From Symbiodinium natans (taxonomy: Eukaryota > Sar > Dinophyceae > Suessiales > Symbiodiniaceae): a stretch of 64,000 nt of DNA. The notes under the pieces were generated by a model. The model saw only the letters and a program-made list of their open reading frames with translations, was not told the DNA's origin and ran no database searches. The stretch's first letter is position 1, and each line of letters starts with the position of its first letter. The stretch spans positions 215,001 through 279,000 of the forward strand of contig CAJNDS010002545.1 in assembly GCA_905221605.1 (NCBI GenBank). Direction: 5' to 3'. The translations under genes and the position numbers were made by a program. Shown piece by piece: positions 1-10,933 of the stretch.

Positions 1-247
1 ATACATACACACATACACACATACACACATACACACATACACACACATACATACATACATACATACATACATACATACATACATACATACATACATACAT
101 ACATACATACATACATACATACTTACTTACATACATATATACACACATACACACATACATACAAGCACGTACGCACGGAGGCATGTACGCACGCAGGCAC
201 GCACGCACGCAGGCACGCGCGCACGCACACGCACGCGCGGGCGGGCG
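1..247. repeat. ACAT / CACG microsatellite
   Basis: Tetranucleotide and dinucleotide runs, first ACAT-type and then CACG/GCAC-type, with almost no other sequence. An open frame crosses it on the minus strand but encodes only low-complexity residues, so no gene is called. Confidence 0.95.
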
Positions 248-463
248 CGCGCATGGGGACCACATGGTAGCATCTAGCAACATCGAGCTTTCTGCAACAT
301 GTCCGGACCTGGCTCTTGCCCCACCAGCCAAAGAGTCGACGGCCGACCTTCCAGGCTTCTAGGCTCAAGTTCCTAGTTGTGCAACAGCGACCCTAAACCC
401 CAAACCCTAAACCCCAAACCCCAAACCCTAAACCCTAAACCCCAAACCCTAAACTCAAATCTT

Positions 464-1810
464 TCACCAGGACCACTCCCTGAAGAGGCCCAGCGCCTCG
501 GAGCCCTAAACCCTGAACCGTAAAACCCTGAACCCTGAACCCTGAACCCTAAACCCTAAACCCCAAACCCTGAACCCTAAACCCTAAACCCTAAACCCTG
601 AACCCTAAACCCTGACCCAACTCTAAACCAACACTAAACCCTAAACCCTAAACCCTGAACCCTAAACCCTAAACCTTAAGCAGCGCCTCGGAGTAGATCC
701 GCACTTCCGACTTGGTTGCGACGGCGAGACGTCCGTCCGGCGACCACGCCAAGCCCCGGACCGGTACGTAGAAATCGCCTCCCCAAGCGCATTTCTAAGG
801 GTTTAGGGTTTAGGGTTTAGGGTGTAGAAATCGCCTCCCAGCGTGCGCTGCAGCTGCATTCCCTGATCAGGGAGGGCAGGAGGGGGGGGGCGAGGGGGAG
901 AAAGGGGAGGGGGAAGGGGGGAAGGGGAGGGAGGAAGGGGGGGAAGAGGAGGGGGTCTCGTCGACAGGAAGTTCGTGTGAAACGCGCTGTATACACGTGC
1001 GTGCGTCTCAACAACAGGCTCTGCTGAAAGCCTTTGGCTTTTCAATGAAACCCGACTCGTACTCTCCCTCATGCAAGAAGCGGTTTGGCCTTCTTCAGGT
1101 CCTCAACGATCCCCGAAACCCACAACGCATCAAGGAACAGGTGGGCCATGGGGTTTAGGGTTTTGGGGTTTGGGGTTTAGGGTTTAGGGTTTAGGGTTAG
1201 CTGAGGCTCTGGGCCTGGGAGTAGACGTACACCTTGTTTGTGTCACTGGCGGCAAAGCGGCCGTCCGCCGACCATGCAACCGAAACGAGAGAGAGCTTAC
1301 CGAAGCCGGTCAGAGTGCGTTTCAGCTGCATCTCCTGGTGGGGCCCAACTCTGGAGAATGTGTTCTTTGTCGCCTTTGGCCCAGGAGCCCGAACCTATTG
1401 CGTTTGAGATCCCTGAATCCCATCTCCCGTTATTTGCAACTGACAGGGAATCCGACACCGTACTTCTAAACACGGGGGTGGAAGCCTCAGCAACAGCGTT
1501 TGGGTTGGCAAGCAGACCCAGATCGTGCACGACCTCATGAACCAATCGGAATAATTACCTGATCATTCCTCAGGTCCTCAACATCTGAACCCCTGAAACC
1601 CTCAAAGCATCACAGAACCTAACCTTCACTTCTGCAACACGACTTTGCCCCACTGAGCCCTACTTCCGCGTCGAAATCCGACTGAGGCCGCGGGCCTTAG
1701 AGTAGATGTAGAGTTTGTCGAGGTCTCCGAAGGCGAGGCGGCCGTCCGCCGACCACGCGGCATCAGAGACAAGAGATCCATGAAACGTGTGCTCCAGCCG
1801 CATAGCCTGG
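464..1810 (-). CDS. WD-repeat-like multi-exon gene fragment
   Basis: Three related minus-strand blocks encode a WD40-like unit. Block 1 (about 1660-1800) reads MRLEHTF, AWSADGRLAF, LYIYSKARGLS. Block 2 (about 1205-1345) reads MQLKRTL, VAWSADGRFAA, VYVYSQAQSLS. Block 3 (about 857 down to 464) reads MQLQRTLGGDFY, GLAWSPDGRLAV, VRIYSEAL and stops at TGA 464-466. The spacing and the W-S-x-D-G-R-x-A and Y-x-Y-S signatures fit blades of a beta-propeller. The blocks are separated by introns that themselves share sequence near 1096-1140 and 1571-1620, so exon plus intron were duplicated together. Block 3 is interrupted twice by telomeric tracts flanked by duplicated coding sequence (491-693, 768-839). 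Upstream exons were not found. A decayed gene is possible. Confidence 0.55.
491..693 (-). repeat. Telomeric tract between 13-bp direct repeats (candidate intron)
   Basis: CAGCGCCTCGGAG occurs at 491-503 and 681-693 and brackets degenerate CCCTAAA repeats. On the minus strand the duplicate is CTCCGAG|GCGCTG, so cutting at AG|GC in both copies gives a GC-AG intron and joins ...YSEAL to GLFREWSW and a stop in one frame. Confidence 0.7.
768..839 (-). repeat. Telomeric tract between 16-bp direct repeats (candidate intron)
   Basis: GTAGAAATCGCCTCCC occurs at 768-783 and 824-839 around a short TTTAGGG tract plus a few bases. On the minus strand the repeat reads GGGAG|GCGATTTCTAC. Removing one copy and the tract gives a continuous frame from MQLQRTLGGDFY into the WD-like AWSPDGR block. 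Confidence 0.75.
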
Positions 1811-2340
1811 GGGCGGGGGAGAAGAATATTCGGACAATAACGAAGAGGGTGGGGGGGAGGGGGAGAGAGGGGGGGAAGGGGGAAGAGAAGAGGGGGGAAG
1901 AGAAGAGGGGGAGAAGGGTGGGGGGGGTGGAGGGGGAGGCGAAGGGGGGGGGGGGGGGGGGGGGGAGTGGGTGGGCGAGACTTGTGAGGGACCCAGAGTG
2001 CACTCCCTTCGCGCCAACCCAAGCCCCTGACCCTGCCTCCTGGCTTGCCAACCAAGGTTTTGTGTCTGTGTCTGTTCCTGGCCCGGCCATCCCTGGCCTT
2101 AGCCCCTTCGCCCCAACCCAAGCTGTCTTCGCTGACCCTGCCTCGCCTTTCCGAATGTGCATCGCAAATGCCCTGGTCCACGCACCTTGTGGAGGTCCCC
2201 AAAAGGGCGTGAGTGCTGACTCATATGACGCTTCGTAAAAAAATAAAGAGTCTTAACTCCTTTCAGTTGTAAGTGGGCGGTCTTGGGGTGGGTAGGTCTG
2301 CAGACTACCGCGCGCTCCCAAAGCGCGCTTCCGTTTGGCA
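1811..2340. other. Polypurine tract and duplicated spacer, no gene
   Basis: 1840-1975 is a nearly pure G/A tract on the + strand with a long G run. 2000-2145 holds an imperfect tandem duplication of about 105 bp (CAACCCAAGC and CTGACCCTGCCTC occur twice). Open frames here come from the purine bias; I see no supported gene. Confidence 0.6.
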
Positions 2341-3180
2341 CACCCTAAACCCTAAACCCTAAACCCTAAACCCTAAACCCTAGACCCGAAAGTTTGAGCC
2401 CGAAACGTTACCCTTGGACTGGTGCCTCCCTAGGTCAAACCCTAAACCCCTAAACCCAAAACCCTAAACCCCTAAACCCCTAAAGCCCTAAACCCCTAAA
2501 CCCCTAAACCCGTAAACCCCTAAACCCCTAAACCCCTAAACCCTAAACCCTAAACCCTAAACCCTAAACCTGAGCTGCACTTTCCTCACTGCACACCCAT
2601 TTTCACACTAAACCCTAAATCCCAAATCCCAAACCTTAAACCTTTAACTCTTAACCCTAAAAGCTAAATCCCTAATCCTAGGCCTAAACGCTAAACCTTA
2701 AACCCTAAACCATAGCGCCTTCAAATTGGCGACTTGTTCGTTCATCTTCGTCATGTCTTCCTGTGCATTCACCGTTCGTTTAGGTCTTAGGCTGTCGGCT
2801 TTAAGCATTTGGCTTCAAGTGTCAGGTTTTAGGTTTTAAGGTTTCGGGTTTGGGGTTTAAGGCGCATGGTTTAGGGTTTAGGGTTTAACGATTGGGATTG
2901 GGGGTTTGGGGTTCACCGCTGTTCATGTCTTCCTTGAAGTCGTCCGCGTGTCGCTCGACTTCGTGGGCATTTGTCGCCTGCAGTGTCGTGGGCGGCTGTC
3001 TTCATACAACAAATTTAGCGTTTAGCGCTTAAGGCTTACAGTCCAAGGTTTAGGGTTTAGGGTTCAGGGCTTAGGGTTCAAAGTCTAGGGGTTTAGGGTT
3101 TAGGGCTTAGGGTTTTGGGCTCAGGGTTTTCGGCTTAAGGTTCAGAGTCCAGGGCTTAGGGCTTAGAGTTCAGGTTCAAT
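2341..3180 (-). CDS. Coiled-coil exon islands in telomeric repeats
   Basis: Two short minus-strand islands are open and helix-forming: 2910-3010 gives TNAHEVERHADDFKEDMN, and 2720-2780 gives RTVNAQEDMTKMNEQVANLK. Both have the charged, heptad-like character of a coiled coil and lie in the order expected for one minus-strand gene. Degenerate CCCTAAA (2341-2715) and TTTAGGG (2860-3160) repeats surround them. GAAC..GGTGAA recurs at the two facing edges, possibly another duplication. The family is not recognised and the exon limits are approximate. Confidence 0.35.
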
Positions 3181-3740
3181 TTCTTGCATTCCAGCTTGAG
3201 GATGTAGGTAGGCCATAGGCTTCTGAAAATGAATACAGCACAACACAAGGCACTGAGCAGAACAAATCACCACGCTGGACCCTAAACCTGAAGCCCGACA
3301 CCCCAAACCCTAAGACTTAATCATAAATCCTATATAACCCTAAACCGCAATCCATCCCATAACCCTAAACCCTAAACACTTTCACACCACTTGATCAAGG
3401 GCCCTAACACAACAAATACAATAGCGCAAGAAACTTCTTCCAAGCTGCACAAATGAAGGTTACTGGAGAGAACCAAAAGGACCAGAGTACCGGAGGACCA
3501 TGGGGCCAAAGGATCAGAAGACCTACTGCTTCTACAACGAAAATGTAACAAGCAAAGCGGTCAACGCTCCACAGGTTTTCAGTTTCCAGAGCCTCAACAG
3601 ACTTCAGGGCCTCTGGCGGCAACGGGCGCAAGATTGGGGCCCCAAGCAACATGCAACAAACTGGATTTTACAAACTGCATGAATTAAAGCTCTAGCCTAT
3701 GGGACTAGGTTGGTCCTGCGCGAGGGACAAGCAAACTTCT
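3181..3740. other. Unique spacer with weak ORFs
   Basis: Ordinary-composition DNA between telomeric tracts. An 82-codon minus frame (3404-3652) and a 60-codon plus frame (3500-3682) overlap; neither shows a domain and they cannot both be coding. No gene is called. Confidence 0.4.
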
Positions 3741-4122
3741 GAACACTGTACCTTAAACTCACAACCCTTGAACCCTAAACCCTTCAACCCTAAACACCCT
3801 AAAAAGCAACCCTAAACCCTAAACGCCCCAAACCCTAAGGCCCTAAACCCTTCAACCCTGAACCCCCAAACACAACGCTACACCCTAAACACCCCAAACC
3901 CTGAAGCCCTAAAGCCCTAAACCCTTCAACCCTAAACACCCCAAACACAACCCTAAACCCTAAACACCCCAAACCCTAAAGCCCTAAACCCTTCAACCCT
4001 AAACACCCCAAACACAACCCTAAACCCTAAACACCCCAAACCCTAAAGCCCTAAACCCTTCAACCCTAAACACCCCAAACACAACCCTAAACCCAAAACA
4101 CCCCAAACCATAAACCCTTCCA
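3741..4122. repeat. 67-bp higher-order telomeric satellite
   Basis: CCCTAAA variants are organised into a longer unit containing CTAAACACCCCAAACC, AAAGCCCTAAACCCTTC and CACCCCAAACACAACCC. Successive units begin at about 3961 and 4028, a 67-bp period, with about three copies between 3885 and 4095. Confidence 0.75.
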
Positions 4123-4480
4123 AACCAAAACAGGCCGCTGCGCTGGAAACCCTAAACCCTAAACCCTAAACCTAAAACCCCTAAACTGAAACCGAGACAG
4201 GTCGCCGTGCTGGAAACCCTAAAAACCCTAAAACCCCTAAACTGAAACCGAAACAGGTCGCCGTGCTGGACTGCAGGAGGAAGATCTTGGAGCGGGTAGC
4301 GACGAAGGTGGATAGCGCTGGGAGCAAAGCGGGCCCTTTGAGGTTCGCTCCTTTTTAGGGAGTTTAAGGATTTTAAGGATTTTAAGGATTTTAGGGTTTA
4401 GGGATTTTAGGGTTTAGGGATTTTAGGGTTTATGGGATAGCGCTGGGAGCAAAGCGACCCTTTGAGGTTCGCTCCTTTTC
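4123..4480 (+). CDS. Small + exon split by three candidate telomeric introns
   Basis: The + strand reads QVAVLDCRRKILERVATKVD and on through SAGSKAGPL between 4257 and 4342. Upstream, ACAGGTCGCCGTGCTGGA is present as full copies near 4197 and 4253 and a diverged copy near 4130, with telomeric repeats between them. Splicing ACAG|GTCGCC to ACAG|GTCGCC removes 4201-4256 (GT-AG); the first interval, 4134-4200, would be GC-AG. Downstream a 45-46-bp block (4310-4355, 4435-4479) is duplicated around TTTTAGGG-like repeats, and TTTGAG|GTTCGC in both copies defines a GT-AG interval at 4343-4466. The protein family is unknown. The second copy is 1 nt shorter. Confidence 0.5.
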
Positions 4481-4862
4481 AAAGGTCTAAACACCCTATA
4501 CACCCTAAACCCTGGTATCCCTAAACCCTAAACCCTAAAGGCTAAACCCTAAACCCTACAATAAAGGTTTAAGATCTTTAGTAGTGTAGAGTTCAGAGGT
4601 TTTGAATTTAGGGCTGGGGTTGGCACGGCGGGCCTTTGGAGATTCGCTTCTTTTGGGTTTCAAGGTCTTTACGGGTTCAGGGTCATTCAGGCTCTGTTTA
4701 GGGTTTAGGGTTTAGGCTTAAGGTTTAGGTTTTTAGCGAATTTTTGGATTGTGCTTAATGATTTTGGGTTTTGGGTTGTTGTGTTTTGTGAGGGACTTGG
4801 GGTCAAACGGTGCTAGGGCTTTGGCGTTAAGGAACATTATTGTTCAAACTTTCGCTCCTTTG
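4481..4862. repeat. Degenerate telomeric repeats
   Basis: CCCTAAA variants to about 4565, then TTTAGGG variants, with a diverged partial copy of the GGGCCTTT..TTCGCT..TTTT block at 4617-4650. No gene is seen. Confidence 0.6.
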
Positions 4863-5520
4863 AGATCTCTGATGTAAGTGCTCAGCGAATCTGCATCGAA
4901 GCGGTTGCTCAACTTCTGGACCTCCGTCCATACAGGCTTGTGGCCACCTCCGAAGCCGGACACGCACAAGTTAGGATGCACCAAAGGGTCCCACAACAAA
5001 CCCTAAGTGCACTCACCAAAACATGAATAAACACAACCCCTTCGGGGACCCTGCCTTCGAGGCCGGACACATAGAGATCGATGTCTTGCATTAAATCTTT
5101 TGTGCGTCCCACAGAATTTTTGGAATAGTGAGACTCCAACTGGTCGATCCTCGCCTTGGTTGTCTACAGGAGCACTTTGGAAAAACATCGTCCCCCTGCC
5201 CTAACAGCTGAAAATGCAGTTCCAACAACCCTAAATGTTGAGCCCTAAACCCTAACCCCAAACACCAAACCCCAAACCCCAAAACGTTAAACCCTAATCC
5301 GGAAGCCCTAACCTGAAAACCCCATACCAGAAATCCTAAAATTTAGGATTTTAAATCCTAAACCCTCGCAACAACATGTACTTCCAGCAACAATCCAAAC
5401 GGCCATAATATCGTGGCTTGACTGAGTAATCTGACTTGCGATCTCACGTCTTGTAGAATCGAGCTTGTTCGCCAGCTCCGTAAAACCGCTCTCCTGGCGA
5501 GTCCAGCGCAAATGTTGTGA
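4863..5520 (-). CDS. Coiled-coil exon cluster, family unknown
   Basis: Three minus-strand open islands in order: about 5516-5372 (LRWTRQESGFTELANKLDS, RREIASQITQSSHDIMAVWI), about 5167-5040 (KARIDQLESHYSKNSVGRT, KDLMQDIDLYVSGLEGRVPE) and about 4975-4863 (KPVWTEVQKLSNRFDADSLS, TYIRDL). All are amphipathic and charged, consistent with a coiled-coil protein, and islands two and three share a VSG(L/F)xG turn. Telomeric CCCTAAA variants lie between them (5225-5370). They may belong to the same gene as the coiled-coil islands near 2750 and 2950. Splice sites were not resolved. Confidence 0.4.
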
Positions 5521-6077
5521 AACATGCTTACAAAGACCAAAACAACAAATGCTAAACCTTACACCTTAGACCAGTATCCCTAGCTCCTAAACCCTAACTC
5601 TAAACCCTAGACTCTAAAACCTAAACGCCTAAACTTATACCCTAACTAAACCCTAAATCCGAATTAATTCTTAAACCTAAACCCCAAACCGCGAAACCCT
5701 AAACCCTAAACCTCAACCCTAAACCCTAAACCCTAAACCCGCCCAAACCCGACAGCCTAAACGCAACCACAAGCCCTCTAAGTCAACGACTGCACGCTCA
5801 ACTACCGACGCCAGAAATGCAGATGTCAGGCAAGTTGGGTTCGTATAGGCATTGGGGTTTGGTGGGACGCTTAGGGGTTTAGGGTTTTTAGGTTTAGGAT
5901 GTAAGGTTTAGGGTTTAGGGTTTAGGATTTCGGGTTTAGGGTCTTGGGGGTCCATGGCGCTGCCGTCGTCGTCCCCTCCAAGCGCGCTCGAGGCTAAGTG
6001 GCCCACCAAAGCAGCAGGTCCTTTGGCTCACCATCGCAGGGTGTTTAGGGTTTAGGGTTAGGGTTTAGGGTTTAGGG
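5521..6077. repeat. Degenerate telomeric repeats around a short island
   Basis: CCCTAAA-type from about 5545 to 5760, an island without a clear frame (5760-5850), then TTTAGGG-type to 6077. A second unique island lies at 5950-6045. The last heptamers form the insertion target of the LTR element that starts at 6078. Confidence 0.7.
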
Positions 6078-6349
6078 TACGGGGGGACAACCAAAGGGGG
6101 AAAGGAAACCAGAAAATCAACCCCAATAATTGTCCTGAAATTATATCCCCCAGAACGAACCAAACCAAGACAGGGTTAAGGTTATTCAGGTACACCAAGG
6201 AGGAGGAGGGGCTTACCTTCAACCCGACCCCCAAACCCCAGCTCACACACCTTTTGAACGGACAGCAAGAGGCCATCCTTGAGCCAACGTATTACGGGGT
6301 ACATTGACCCTTGCAACTTCAAGCCTGAAGTTCCTTTTGAACCTCCGCA
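6078..6349 (-). repeat. 3' LTR of the 5.1-kb element
   Basis: 272 bp, co-oriented with 10954-11225. On the minus strand it begins TGCGGAGG and ends CCCGTA. It contains TTGGCTCAAG (minus, near 6287-6278), which the other LTR lacks (TTGGCAAGAG). Confidence 0.9.
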
Positions 6350-6364
6350 CTCCCCCTGTCCCTG
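6350..6364 (-). other. Polypurine tract
   Basis: Minus-strand ACAGGGGGAG abuts the TGCGGAGG start of the 3' LTR, the place where plus-strand DNA synthesis is primed in LTR retroelements. Confidence 0.7.
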
Positions 6365-6599
6365 ACACTTCTGGGACATTTCAGGGAGGTTCCCTACTTG
6401 GCCAAAAACTGTCTCTCTGACAGCAGCCAAACACATGTTTAACGTCAATAGACGCGCCGTAGCCATTGGCTTGCAAATCATGGTTTTACGTCATCCAGGA
6501 CGGTTGATAAACATTAATTTTTAGTCACCTCATTGGGCGCTCATTGCCTCATTGGGCAAAGTCTCTTCATCGTTGAGGATATTTTAACCCCTAACGAAG

Positions 6600-9500
6600 A
6601 CCAGCGAACGGGTTCGGGACCTAACCTAAACCTTATAGTTCGCCTTCCATAGACCCATTGGTCTTTGACTTTGACGCATTGGTCACCTTGACTCATTGGT
6701 CACGTAATATTTCACAACCTTTTCATCGGTGTATCTTTGCCACATAGGCCACACCAGAAAAGATATGTTCTGACCGCCGAGGTGCGTTCCACCAGTTAAC
6801 AACCAGTCCACCTCCTTTACAGCAGTCATCATTTTTCGCCAGACGTCCATCTTCACTAGCTCGATGCAGGCGCACCAAAACATCCTCCAAAGTTTCCATA
6901 CTCACCAGCGGATCACCCAAGTACCTCTGAATTCAGGCAATAACCCCTTCTCTTCTCGCCACGCCACCAGTGTTCGACCCCTTGTTCTCCGCATTGGAGC
7001 CACAAGAACCACCTGGCGGTACTTTACCGCCTTTTGCAGTCCTGTTAGAGTCCACACCATTTTTCATGGCTTGATGCAGCAGGCGTACATTGACACCTTC
7101 CTCTTCGCTAGAGTCACCAGAAGACTCAGCATATGACACAAGGCCAAGTGGCTGATCATCATCCACCTGATCTGCCCACCGACTGAAACGAAAGCTCAGC
7201 CTGCCCTTTGTTGCGGGCAATGCAGAAGGCTCCCCAACCTTTTCTTGCGGCGCCGCCCGCCGCGTCGAATGTGCCCTAGGCACTTGAGCCACGTGCTTCC
7301 TATTCAACAGCATTCTCCCCCTTTCCGGAGGAAGCGACCATTGTCTAACAGCTGCACGAGGGACTTCCGGCGGCGGAACACCGATTCCCACCAACCTCAA
7401 CTTTTGCACACACAGCGGAGCCCTTTGTTCCAGAGTCCAAACATCCCGAAATCGCCCGCGACCCAATACTTCCCGATAGGGCCCTCTTGGCATTTGCACC
7501 ATGCCATCAGGTTGAGCCTCGCGGACCTCTGTCAGGGTTCTTGCCTGACTTGTGCCAGAACCATTTCCACGACCCCTAGAGTTCGCATCACCTGACTCAT
7601 AGTCGGAGTGTAAACCCACACGCCATCCAAGATTCGACTGGCTCTTTGCCATCAATGATTGGCGCAGTATTCACAGCTCCTGTTGTGTCCGCCTGGACAT
7701 CTCCATCCTGACCCATGGCACCCGAACTTGTTTCTACAGCGGTGACTGTTCCATTTGACACACTGGTCACCGCGTTTGCAGATGCCACACCAGCCGACGA
7801 AGAAGCAGCCCCACCGGTTTCCACAGCTACACTGTTTTGATTTGACACATTGGTCACAGTGTTTGCAGATGGCGCCCCTGACGATGAAGAGGCCGCCCCA
7901 CCGGTTGCTCCAGATTGTCCAGTTGTACTAGAGCCTACATTGGGCATAGGGAAGTCCACCCTGTTCGGAACCTCACCACCCTTGTCCTGAACCCCTTTGA
8001 TGCGGTTGGCCAGGTGCACTACGCGCTGCAAGGTAGCAAGCTTTTCAGAAGAGAGCTCGTCGTGACTGAAAGAACAGTAATAGCCCACTCTGCACCTCCG
8101 GCGCAGATGGTGGTCGAAGCACACTTTGTGCAATCCAGCTTCCCGAAGAGCCTGCCTTGAACCATCATCCCATCTTCTACCAGGATCCCGATGTCCTTCC
8201 ACGGGAATGTCACGATCATGACTAAACCGGCAACCATCTCCATACTTGCACCATCCTTCGCGGTACTTCCAGCAAATTTGCTGTTCTTGCGCACCCTTGG
8301 AACCTCCTTTTCCGTAGTTGTATTTGTTGCGTGTTTCAGAGTCATCTCGTTCTTGTTGAGCTTCATCTACGACTCCTTCGTCCGCTGGAGGCCCATCAAT
8401 GTCCCCATCATCAGTTACAGCTGCGCCGCTACTTGCTCCTTGAGATGGAGCACCATGAAACCACCCATCTCCTCGTGCGTCTGTGTTCAAATAAACGCGC
8501 GTCCCCATTGCGACAAGTGTTCTTCTCGAAGAACTTACAGACCTTGCGCTTGTACGAGGATTGAGTAACTTGTTGCTGCAGTTTTTCATACACCCTTTTG
8601 ACCTTTTCCGGATTCAGGTACTCCTCTACAGGCCTTCGCTCAGCTCTTTCAGTAATATAGCCTGAAACACGCCCCTAACTTCCTTCAAAAAATGATCTGG
8701 ATTGCTCCACCAGTAATGCCACCCACCGTGGTCAGCTTGGTCTAGTATCATTGTAACTAGACGAGACGCAGTCTCCGCATTGAATTTTTCTTCCGCCCTT
8801 ACCAAGGAGAACAAATCGTCATGATAAAGTTGCCGATCATAGGCCCCCTTCGGCCAACCATCCATACCATGCACCTCAGGATCCCATTTTTTCTGCCAGC
8901 AAGGTCTCATAGGCCTCTTTGAATTGCACACGCAGCTCTTCCCGATCCAGGACCAACTCCTTCAGCTCGTCCACACTCCGCGCGTCCAAAAGCATCCCAG
9001 TTACCTTGCAGATATAATCCTTCGGAGCTTGAATTTCTTGCAGCATCCGGCAGATCTTCTCGCCGTATAACTGCTTATTTTGTCCTTCCTCCCATTGTTC
9101 TGGACTGATCCAGTCATTTGCAGACCATCCATAACATCGCCATTCAGACTCACCTTCCCAGTCCCATTGACCAGGCGTGTCTGTACTTTGGTCCCATTGG
9201 CCATACTACCACGAGCCATGCTCCCAGTGATCTCGCTTTTCGCGCTTCCATTTGCGCAAGCTTGAAGAGGCTTCATCACCATTGTCCGACTCCAACTCCA
9301 AGTCATCCGATTCCAAGATCAAGGTACCATCCGGCTCAACCTTTTCCACAAGCGTCCGCACAGTGTCCCCAAAACGAAACTGTGACTTTTTGTCGTCTCC
9401 AGCAGGTATCAGAACTCTAATGCCGCCCATGTCCAGCCACACCCCCTCGGCGTCGATACAGTTGACGTCCCTAACACTGAATCACCTGCCTGAAAACAAC

Positions 9501-10917
9501 GCGCTAAATCCAGATCAGGAGCCTCCTCATTGGGCTGCCCTTCCATTGGCTCATGTCAGGCAAACTACCAGTGCATGCAACCGCTACAAAAGTGTCCTTT
9601 TATCTCCAGGAACGCAGACTCTTTGACGACGACTTGGGCAGAACCATCCCCACATGTAGAACTGTCCCCCAATCTTCCCTTGTTTCCAGGAAGCACTTCC
9701 TTGTCGCCAGATCCATCATTCCTCGCCGAGACCTCTGTACTTGCAGCACCAAAACTTCCGTCATTGAGAACCTTTTTGTCCAGAACCACAGTTTCCACCG
9801 CCGCGCCACCCTCAGAAAGTCCACTCCCATTGGCCTCCCGATCCAGGTGCTCACCGGCCATCTCTCGCTGTGTTCCAGAACTACCCTTATCCCTTGGGGA
9901 ACCCGGGGTTATCGGGGTAACCTTTTCAACACCCCCCAAACCGCTATCCCCAATGATGGAGGCATTTTCTTCTCCACCTAAAACTGTGCTACCCTGAAAC
10001 GCCCTTGTGGACTCAGAAGACGGTGTTGATGCTGTAGGCTCCAGTTCCAGTCCAGCTGCAGGATCATTGTTCCGCTCAGCCCCAGTTCCAGAAACACCAT
10101 AACCACTACTTCCAACCATCTTCCCAGTAGCTATTGAAACTTTTTGTGGATCTTCCCACTGAGATACCATAGTCTTCAGGTTGTAGTAGTAAGGTCGCCC
10201 ATCTTCCGAAAAATGCTCCTCCCATTCAGAGTCTCCCGGCTCCACCCCCCTTTGCAGAAAGGCACCAGTTGCTAGCTGCAAGGCCTCCAGCTGATCAATC
10301 TCTTCCTCCTCCTCAGCCTGGACGATAGCCTGCAACTCCAGAATCTCATCAGGATGCATTTCAGAACTGACTGGGGGTTCCTGTGCACTTGCACCCGAAG
10401 AACCAGATCCAGTCCCCTGGCCAACCCCTTTTCCACAACCCAGCTTGTCGGAGATCTTATTTCTCTTCTCCGGTACGATCATTTCTCCAGTCAACTCTGT
10501 TTGTGTTTCCTGGCTGACTAAATTTCGACCAGAAGACGATGACGAAGTCGCCATAACCCCATGCTTGCGCATCACCTGCACCATGGCCCTTTCCAGCTCT
10601 ATATCCACACCGCCAGTTTCATCCCAGGGTCGTTTCTCCCCGGCCTTTGGCCATGCAGAATTTCTTCGCCTAACACCTTCAGCGTCGCTCGTCATATCCA
10701 CATTGGGAACCATACCCTCATTGGGGATTTCAGCAACCACTCCTGCGTTCAGCCTTTCGCCAGCTCCGCCAGGCAACCTTGTTTCCAGCGGCGCCTCCTC
10801 AGAACGAGAGCCAGTTGCCTCCATGTCAGCTCCTCCCTCTCCAGCGCCATCCGCACGAGATTGGAGCCATCTTTTGGGCGAGGGGACTGCCTCTTTTAAC
10901 CCAGCCCTGAATTTCAC
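6600..10917 (-). pseudogene. Decayed gag-like gene with WW domain and CCCH fingers
   Basis: The reading starts at ATG 10917, 36 nt after the 5' LTR. Frame 1 (10917-9565, 450 codons) is acidic and Ser/Gly-rich with a WW domain at residues about 232-254 (W232, YYYN core, W254, then E-D-P). It then breaks into other frames: 9442-9206 (WLDMGGIRVLIP), continuing past an in-frame TAG near 9206 into a Trp-rich stretch (YGQWDQSTDTPGQWDW), then 8931-8626, 8589-7597 and 7655-6933. A finger-like CKFFEKNTC segment near 8550 has Arg where the third Cys is expected. The 8589-7597 frame has two CX8CX5CX3H fingers (CWKYREGWC.., CFDHHLRRRC..). At least three frameshifts and one nonsense codon indicate decay. 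The role is inferred to be RNA binding and packaging. Confidence 0.65.
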
Positions 10918-10933
10918 AAAACACCGCAGGGAC

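Noticed and set aside
123-368. 81-codon minus frame
   Set aside because: Translation of the CACG/ACAT microsatellite; Cys/Val/Ala repeats only.
1626-2202. Pro-rich minus frames of about 180 codons and a Gly-rich plus frame
   Set aside because: They come from the polypurine tract at 1840-1975; only the WD-like exon at 1660-1800 inside them is credible.
3741-4122. CRISPR-like array
   Set aside because: The repeats are telomeric variants without unique spacers, in a eukaryotic genome.
6182-6481. 99-codon minus frame crossing the 3' LTR boundary
   Set aside because: It straddles LTR and internal sequence and has no domain; not expected to be a protein of the element.
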